This document shows positions 1 to 4,775 of a stretch of 12,520 bases of DNA, piece by piece. Source of the stretch: Planctomycetaceae bacterium (lineage in GTDB: Bacteria; Planctomycetota; Planctomycetia; Pirellulales; Pirellulaceae); contig NYXM01000137.1 in the NCBI GenBank assembly GCA_002685655.1, positions 1-12,520 of the forward strand, given 5' to 3'. Below the pieces are notes generated by a model. It was not told the DNA's origin. It searched no databases and saw only the letters and a program-made list of their open reading frames with translations. Each line of letters starts with the position of its first letter. The stretch's first letter is position 1. The position numbers and the translations under genes are program-made.

Positions 1-80
1 CGTAGCTCGTCAATGATCCTGTCCCTACTGTCCATCCGCGAACAGTAGCAATTTTGCTAAACTAACGATGTACCAATTCT
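1..80. other. Left-edge non-coding stretch with two overlapping small inverted repeats
   Basis: No gene is visible here. Two short inverted repeats overlap: TACTGT (26-31) with ACAGTA (42-47), and TAGCAA (46-51) with TTGCTA (54-59). They lie 22 to 55 bases beyond the stop codon of the minus-strand small lipoprotein gene, so one may help terminate that transcript. Neither is followed by a clear U tract on the minus strand, so this is only a possibility. Confidence 0.25.
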
Positions 81-308
81 TTACCGTGAACGGTTACGTA
101 ATTCCGCCCACAACGCTGCCACGGCTTGACGGCCTTCGGCGCGTTGCGGTTGCAATTCCATGACCGCAAGTTGGCGGATCGGAGTGTTTACCATTGCAGG
201 CCGCTGCTGCCGAATCGTGGCATACTGCGCGCAACCAAAAGGCGCCGAGGCAAGAAGTAGTAGGCCAGACCAGCCAAGCAAGCGTAAGCACATGGTCAAA
301 GTGTCCAT
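81..308 (-). CDS. Small putative lipoprotein, hypothetical
   Basis: I do not recognise this 75-residue protein. It starts with a short polar stretch, then a hydrophobic core (roughly residues 6-20, LRLLGWSGLLLLASA) and a cysteine in the context PFGC, which looks like a lipoprotein signal with a non-ideal lipobox. The remaining part of about 50 residues is polar and rich in Gln, Arg and Ala, with no known domain. I chose the ATG at 306-308; a TTG 60 bases upstream (366-368) and an ATG at 291-293 are alternatives, and none has a convincing Shine-Dalgarno sequence. It follows the toroid-repeat gene on the same strand with a 96-base gap, so the two may be co-transcribed. It could be a chance open frame, but the signal-like N-terminus and the position argue for a real gene. 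Confidence 0.45.
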   Translation of the reverse strand: MDTLTMCLRLLGWSGLLLLASAPFGCAQYATIRQQRPAMVNTPIRQLAVMELQPQRAEGRQAVAALWAELRNRSR

Positions 309-404
309 TACCTGTGAAAGAATCGGTGGGCATTGATTGCTTCGGCAGGCGAGATCGCTCGTCGCCAAAGAAAACGCCCCTCCGGCTGGAATCGAGGCGA
401 TCGC

Positions 405-2549
405 TTACTCGAGTTCGATCTGTCGAAAGATCGGCAGATGGCGGTAGTAGACTTCCAGAGTGCAGGTGGCGAGCGCCGTTGCGTAGAGCCGACCACCACC
501 GCGATCATGACTATGTTGGGGATCCCAACTGCCGGCCTCGTGACCTCGTTTCTTCTGCTTCTTGACCAGAATCGACCGCATCTGCCGATTCCAGCGTTCC
601 CACTTGCTGCCACCGACGTGGTGCAGTGCTTGCGTCGCGTAGTACCAGTAGTAGATGTTTGCAGCAACATCTTCGGGCAGATGGTCGTTCGCCAGATAGT
701 CCATCCCGCGCTGAAGACCGGGGTCACTTGTCGTCCAGCCCAGATACATGCGACAGAGAAGCGCTTCAGCGGTCATCACATGATCCGGGCCGCGACTGCC
801 CTGATAGGCATACAGGGCACCATCGCTCGACTGCACGCTGTCAAGATATTGGGAAGCCAAGGTAAGCGTCTCAGCTGGCACGGTCAGGTTGGCGGCGCGC
901 GCGCTTTGCAGCGCCATTAGTTGCCAGCCAAACACGCTGGTGTCACCCTTTTGGCGCGGCTGATATCGCCAGCCTCCGGCCCCATGCTGGGCGTCGACGA
1001 TGAAATCAATCGCACGTTGTGCAGGCACTCGCAATTCCTCGTCGCCAGTCATGAAGAAAGTTTCGCACAGCACAATGGCACATTGCCCCTGGGCGTACAT
1101 CCCGGAATTTCCTGCTGAGTCGGCGCGAAGGTCGCCGTTCTGCTTTTGGTGTGCGATGAGCCATCGCAGGCCGCGGGCGACCGATTCGCGGTAGTGCCCA
1201 ACCAGGTGCGTTTGACCGGCCCCCAAGAACGGCAGTAGTGCCAACGAGGTACCTGCCGAATTGCTGTGAATGCCGGGTGCCGAGCAGGTACAGCCGGAGG
1301 AGCGATTAAAGCGGTCCAGGCTCCAGCTTCCGTCGGCATTCTGATGTTTGGAAAGCCACCGCAAGCCCCGCGCGACCGCAGCTTCCGTCAAGGTCGTACC
1401 GCCTTCTTGTCTCACCATTTCCACTCGAATGCGTGGGTCCCGCGCCGCCAACGCACTACTGATTCCCATCTTCCCGCCCACCAGTTGTTTGACTTGGTTT
1501 AGATCGGGAAGGTTGGGACTGGTTGTTGCCGGGTCCACCCGCAACGCCTTGGCCTCTTGATTCGCTTTGATGATCGCTTCTAACTGCACCTGATCGTCCA
1601 CATCGATGTCGCGCGGCAGCGGCAGGTCGAAAGCCAGCTCATTCATTGGATCGACCATCTGGGTATCGCCGCCAATGTGTACGTCCTTGCTGACCGTCGT
1701 CGACAGTGTAATGTACGGATCAGCTTGCTCGTCACCGATCAGCAGTAATGCCATCAACGTCAACACGATCAGATGAAAAATCAGGCTGATCAACCAAGCT
1801 GGCGTCATGCCGATGGCGTCGCTTAGCCAGGCCGAGACGCCACGACGTTTCGCTTTTTGCAGACGGGCACGTGTCCTCCGCGTGGCAGCTGCTGGCCGTC
1901 GTGAGCGCGGTTGTGAAGCGGTTGGCTGCTGGCCAGGTTGTGGCGGATTTCGTTGCTGTGGGGCTGCCGCAGTCGGGTGAGCTGCCGCCTTGGTCAGTTG
2001 AGCCGGGCGATCAGGAGATTCCTGCTCTGCAGACACTGGGCGTTTCGGCTTCGGTCCGTCCGGTCTTGGTCGCGATCGATCGGATGTGGCGGTTGCCGGT
2101 GAGGTCGCCTCCGAATTGGGGCGGGCAGAATTGGCAGATCGCTTCTCTTCTTCGGCCGCAGCCATCAGGCGTCGAGCTGCTCGCTCCTGCTCCTCGGTCA
2201 ACTCGATGCTAAGGCTGCATTGCCAACAGTCCGCAACCATCAGCCAGACGCGAATGCTCATCGGGGCCTGGCAGTCCGGGCAAGCACACATCAAGACATC
2301 CCCGTTACGCCAAATCGTCTCGGACGAGGCACTGACCGAAGGGCGGCTTGAGGTGCCCGCTGATTTCGCGGTGTTGGGGTGAACTGGAGGAGTCTGGGAT
2401 TTGGATTGGCGACGCAGTTCCGAAGGCAGAGGATCCTGAGAATTCAAATCACAAATTGACAATTCCGGAATCGCCGGCAGCGGAGCAGTTTCGGATTTGC
2501 CATCGAGCCGAATGAACATGCTGGATTCGTGATCTGGCGACGACGACAT
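405..2549 (-). CDS. Membrane-anchored zinc-ribbon protein with prenyltransferase/squalene-cyclase-like toroid repeats
   Basis: This 714-residue protein has four visible parts. Residues 86-112 hold a zinc-ribbon-like cysteine set (C88, C90, C93, then C108 and C111). Residues about 136-236 are a low-complexity linker rich in Pro, Ala, Gln and Arg, ending in a strongly basic patch. Residues 250-271 form one transmembrane helix; the basic patch before it predicts a cytoplasmic N-terminus. Residues about 387-704 contain repeats of the alpha/alpha-toroid type seen in prenyltransferases and squalene cyclases, for example ARGLRWLSKHQNADGSW near 393 and ARGLRWLIAHQKQNG near 458, with further copies near 511, 563, 612 and 652. 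The toroid should lie outside the cytoplasmic membrane. I see no DxDD cyclase motif inside the toroid, so catalysis is doubtful; a binding or scaffold role is possible. Such proteins are commonly annotated in planctomycetes as prenyltransferase/squalene oxidase repeat proteins. The start is the first ATG; M11 (2517-2519) is an alternative, and no strong Shine-Dalgarno is present. Confidence 0.85.
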   Translation of the reverse strand: MSSSPDHESSMFIRLDGKSETAPLPAIPELSICDLNSQDPLPSELRRQSKSQTPPVHPNTAKSAGTSSRPSVSASSETIWRNGDVLMCACPDCQAPMSIRVWLMVADCWQCSLSIELTEEQERAARRLMAAAEEEKRSANSARPNSEATSPATATSDRSRPRPDGPKPKRPVSAEQESPDRPAQLTKAAAHPTAAAPQQRNPPQPGQQPTASQPRSRRPAAATRRTRARLQKAKRRGVSAWLSDAIGMTPAWLISLIFHLIVLTLMALLLIGDEQADPYITLSTTVSKDVHIGGDTQMVDPMNELAFDLPLPRDIDVDDQVQLEAIIKANQEAKALRVDPATTSPNLPDLNQVKQLVGGKMGISSALAARDPRIRVEMVRQEGGTTLTEAAVARGLRWLSKHQNADGSWSLDRFNRSSGCTCSAPGIHSNSAGTSLALLPFLGAGQTHLVGHYRESVARGLRWLIAHQKQNGDLRADSAGNSGMYAQGQCAIVLCETFFMTGDEELRVPAQRAIDFIVDAQHGAGGWRYQPRQKGDTSVFGWQLMALQSARAANLTVPAETLTLASQYLDSVQSSDGALYAYQGSRGPDHVMTAEALLCRMYLGWTTSDPGLQRGMDYLANDHLPEDVAANIYYWYYATQALHHVGGSKWERWNRQMRSILVKKQKKRGHEAGSWDPQHSHDRGGGRLYATALATCTLEVYYRHLPIFRQIELE

Positions 2550-2700
2550 ACGGTGACTCGAGGAGCAAGTGCGTGTCGCATGGACATGTAACGTCGGCGA
2601 TGCTTTGTTTCACAGGTCCATACGGCGAAAAAGCCGCTATGACCAGTCCGCGCGTGCACTAGTGAACCGAGGATACCTTGCTGCACGATTCGGACTGAAC

Positions 2701-2730
2701 ATTATTAGTTTACACCCCGCCGATTGCCAA
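2701..2730 (-). promoter_or_regulatory. Candidate sigma70-type promoter for the toroid-repeat gene
   Basis: Read on the minus strand, TTGGCA (2725-2730) and AATAAT (2701-2706) each match five of six consensus bases and are 18 bases apart. Transcription would start near 2694, giving a leader of about 145 bases before the ATG at 2549. The long leader makes this less certain. Confidence 0.35.
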
Positions 2731-2742
2731 CACCAACTGAAC

Positions 2743-2787
2743 GGGTGCGGGTCGGTCGGGCAGCGGTCAGTGGGTGCGGGTAGGGGT
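2743..2787 (+). repeat. G-rich segment with 10-base direct repeat
   Basis: The 10-mer GGGTGCGGGT occurs at 2743-2752 and again at 2772-2781. The segment holds six runs of three or more G on the plus strand within 45 bases, about 100 bases upstream of the YchF-like start codon. Loops between G runs are 3, 6, 11, 3 and 2 bases, so a G-quadruplex is possible but one loop is long. Confidence 0.5.
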
Positions 2788-2888
2788 GAATAATGGCCTC
2801 CCATGTTGGCGGCCGGGCCTTTCACAAAAGCCGCGAACTGTGTACATCTGTGGAGTCAAGACACACAATAGGAAATCGAGCGGGACTT

Positions 2889-3911
2889 ATGAAAATTGGA
2901 TTGGTCGGGTATCAGGCGTCGGGGAAAAGTACGCTTTTTCAGTGGTTGACGGGTGTCACGCCAGATCCGAGCAAAGCGCGTGATGCACAGACTGCCATGG
3001 CTCCCATCCCTGAACCGAGGATGTCGGCACTGTGCGAGATCTATTCGCCCAAGAAAATCACCCAAGCTTCACTCGAGATAGTGGACACTCCAGGATTGGA
3101 CCGAAGTCACGAAGGGAGCGCGGCGCGGCTGGCCATGATTCGCGAAGCGAGCTGTCTGGTGGTCGTCGTGGCTGCTTACGCTGGCACGGACCCCGTCGCG
3201 GATTTGGCCAATTTCGAGGACGACTTGCTGATTGCCGACCTGGATATCGTTGCTGGACGTGTGACTCGGTTGCGTGAACAGGTCAAGAAGCCGCGGCCGA
3301 ACAGGGATGAACTGCAAAAGGAACTGCTGGCACTCGAGCCTTTGCACGAGGCGCTTGACGCCGGCAAGCCGCTTCGTGATCTGGAATTAACGCCCGATCA
3401 ACTCAAGGCAACCAGATCATTTCAATTGTTCAGCGAGAAGCCGCGTCTCGTGGTTCTCAACGTCTCCGACGATCAGGATCCGGAGACGGCGACGCCGGCC
3501 GCGCTGGCGGAATCGAACACAGTGGCGGTTTCGATTGCGTTGCAATTGGAGTTGGCTGGATTGGACGATGCGGAACGTGACGCCTTCTGCGAAGAGATGG
3601 GGGTCGCGATCTTTGATCGAGATCAACTGATCCGCCGTATTATGGATGCCTCCGGGCAGATGTTGTTCTTCACCGCTGGCGAGAAAGAGGTCAGGACGTG
3701 GTTGATTCCCCAAGGGGCGACAGCCTTCGACGCGGCGGGGAGCATTCACACGGACTTGGCCCAAGGATTCATTCGCGCTGAAGTGATGCGATGCGCGGAT
3801 CTGGTTCGGCTAGGAAGTGAACGGGAAATCAAAGCCAATAACCTGCTCCGGCAAGAGCACAAAGACTATGTCATTCAAGATGACGACATTCTCTTGATTC
3901 GACACAACTGA
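2889..3911 (+). CDS. YchF/OBG-family P-loop NTPase with C-terminal TGS domain (DUF933 type), divergent
   Basis: This 340-residue protein aligns by eye along its length with YchF, a ribosome-associated ATPase/GTPase of the OBG family (363 residues in E. coli). The P-loop is GYQASGKST (7-15), G3 is DTPG (66-69) followed by Leu70, and a G4-like NVSD lies at 191-194. A helical insertion follows at about 105-175. The C-terminal TGS domain (about 259-339) is the best-conserved part: FFTAGEKEVRTWLIPQGATA, then an IHTDLAQGFIRAE segment. Classical YchF has DIAG at G3 and an N-x-x-E at G4 linked to ATP preference; here these are DTPG and NVSD, so nucleotide preference cannot be assumed. Leu70 fits the hydrophobic-substituted class of GTPases that lack the catalytic Gln. 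I chose the ATG at 2889 because the P-loop strand begins directly there; the upstream ATG at 2793 would add 32 residues with no family match. It is likely a paralogue beside a canonical YchF elsewhere. Confidence 0.85.
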   Translation: MKIGLVGYQASGKSTLFQWLTGVTPDPSKARDAQTAMAPIPEPRMSALCEIYSPKKITQASLEIVDTPGLDRSHEGSAARLAMIREASCLVVVVAAYAGTDPVADLANFEDDLLIADLDIVAGRVTRLREQVKKPRPNRDELQKELLALEPLHEALDAGKPLRDLELTPDQLKATRSFQLFSEKPRLVVLNVSDDQDPETATPAALAESNTVAVSIALQLELAGLDDAERDAFCEEMGVAIFDRDQLIRRIMDASGQMLFFTAGEKEVRTWLIPQGATAFDAAGSIHTDLAQGFIRAEVMRCADLVRLGSEREIKANNLLRQEHKDYVIQDDDILLIRHN

Positions 3912-3913
3912 CG

Positions 3914-3966
3914 CATCGAACATCGAGGAGCGTCGTAGTTTGAAGTTCGTAGTTGGACGTTCGATG
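3914..3966. repeat. Intergenic planctomycete-type repeat remnant with inverted ends
   Basis: Octamers CATCGAAC (3914-3921) and GTTCGATG (3959-3966) form a perfect inverted repeat around a TTCG/GTAGTTTGAAG-rich core. On the minus strand the segment would translate to a peptide like NIERPTTNFKLRRSSMFD, a phrase I associate with spurious translations of repetitive intergenic DNA in the Planctomycetes-Verrucomicrobia group. It sits between two converging genes and ends right at the SRAP stop codon (3968-3970). It could act as a weak bidirectional terminator, though the loop is long. Confidence 0.4.
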
Positions 3967-3967
3967 T

Positions 3968-4663
3968 TCATCGGTCGATCGTCATGATGCACTCGGGCGA
4001 TTCATTTCTGGGACTGTTCACCAGCGTGCTGACGGGATCTGCGATCATCTCTTCTGGCGCAAACGGACGCTGCAACGCTTTAAGCGCATCGATCTGCTCG
4101 AAGCTTGGGTCCAGCCACATAACGTAATCATCAGGCGACAGGATGACCGGCATTCGATCGTGCAACGATTGCATCAGTTCGTTAGGTTCGGTCGTCAAGA
4201 TCGTGCAGCTCTGAATTGGCGTGGGGAGTTCGGCGCCCTTGGGCCCTCGCCACGTTTCCCACAGCCCAGCGAACGCAAAAGGACGTTCGTCGCGCATACG
4301 AATATAATAAGGTTGCTTCGTGGTACCACCTCTTGCGGCACCGGTCTTCTGCCACTCATAGAAGCCATCGGCCACAACCAGGCAGCGTCGGCGACGAAAC
4401 GCGCTGCGAAACGAGGGTTTTTCTGCGGCGGTTTCCGAACGGGCGTTCAGCAACCGGTTTCCCATCTTCATGTCTTTTGACCAGGGCGGAATCAGCCCCC
4501 AACGGAGCATCGCTAATTCACGACCTGATTCCGTCGCTCGGATTGCCGGAACGGCTTGCGTGGGTGCAATGTTATAACGCGGTGTCAGATTGGGCGCGTC
4601 GTCGAGCGCAAATCGCTGGAGGATCAGATTCAGATTGGACCGCAGTGTAAATCGACCACACAT
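3968..4663 (-). CDS. yedK: SRAP-domain protein (YedK/HMCES family), abasic-site DNA-protein crosslinker
   Basis: This 231-residue protein has the full set of SRAP active-site features. Members of this family protect abasic sites in single-stranded DNA by forming a thiazolidine crosslink through Cys2 after removal of Met1. Visible here are MCGRF at the start (Cys2), RYNIAPTQ (29-36), WGLIPPW (55-61), LLNARSET with Asn73 (71-78), the GFYEW motif with Glu103 (100-104) and LHDRMPV with His168 (167-173). These correspond to the known catalytic Cys, Asn, Glu and His. The start at 4661-4663 is fixed by the need for Cys at position 2 and is supported by AAGGTG nine bases upstream; an ATG four codons earlier would bury the cysteine. 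Length is normal for the family. It is convergent with the YchF-like gene. Confidence 0.95.
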   Translation of the reverse strand: MCGRFTLRSNLNLILQRFALDDAPNLTPRYNIAPTQAVPAIRATESGRELAMLRWGLIPPWSKDMKMGNRLLNARSETAAEKPSFRSAFRRRRCLVVADGFYEWQKTGAARGGTTKQPYYIRMRDERPFAFAGLWETWRGPKGAELPTPIQSCTILTTEPNELMQSLHDRMPVILSPDDYVMWLDPSFEQIDALKALQRPFAPEEMIADPVSTLVNSPRNESPECIMTIDR

Positions 4664-4672
4664 GGTAAGAGT

Positions 4673-4678
4673 CACCTT
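4673..4678 (-). promoter_or_regulatory. Ribosome binding site supporting the Met-Cys start of the SRAP gene
   Basis: AAGGTG on the minus strand lies nine bases before the ATG at 4661-4663. It favours the start that places Cys at position 2 over the ATG at 4673-4675. Confidence 0.5.
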
Positions 4679-4715
4679 GGTACTTCAGCGCAATGTTGTT
4701 GGTGTGATTACAACC

Positions 4716-4742
4716 ACGAATAGCACGAATCATACGAATACG
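4716..4742. repeat. Three tandem 9-base units beginning ACGAAT
   Basis: ACGAATAGC, ACGAATCAT and ACGAATACG follow each other directly. This lies in the 112-base gap between the dsbD stop and the SRAP start, upstream of SRAP. On the minus strand it reads as repeated ATTCGT, a short phrase that I associate with planctomycete intergenic DNA. Confidence 0.5.
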
Positions 4743-4775
4743 AGTCCCATCTGTAAGATCGAGCTGTCCGATTGG

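Larger units (their letters stand above)
2550..2888. other. Divergent intergenic region between the toroid gene and the YchF-like gene
   Basis: This 339-base gap should hold promoters for both flanking genes. It contains a candidate minus-strand promoter (2701-2730), a G-rich segment with a 10-base direct repeat (2743-2787), and a small hairpin near 2622-2642 with stem halves ATACGGC and GCCGCTAT (one bulged base). A plus-strand TTCACA (2821-2826) with TACATC 16 bases further on is a weak promoter candidate for the NTPase gene. I see no credible coding region: the open frames crossing it lack family signals. Confidence 0.6.

Noticed and set aside
1593..1604. DxDD (D-V-D-D, residues 316-319 of the toroid protein), resembling the squalene-hopene cyclase catalytic motif
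   Set aside because: It lies in the linker between the membrane helix and the toroid, not in the toroid domain, within an acidic stretch, so a catalytic role is unlikely.
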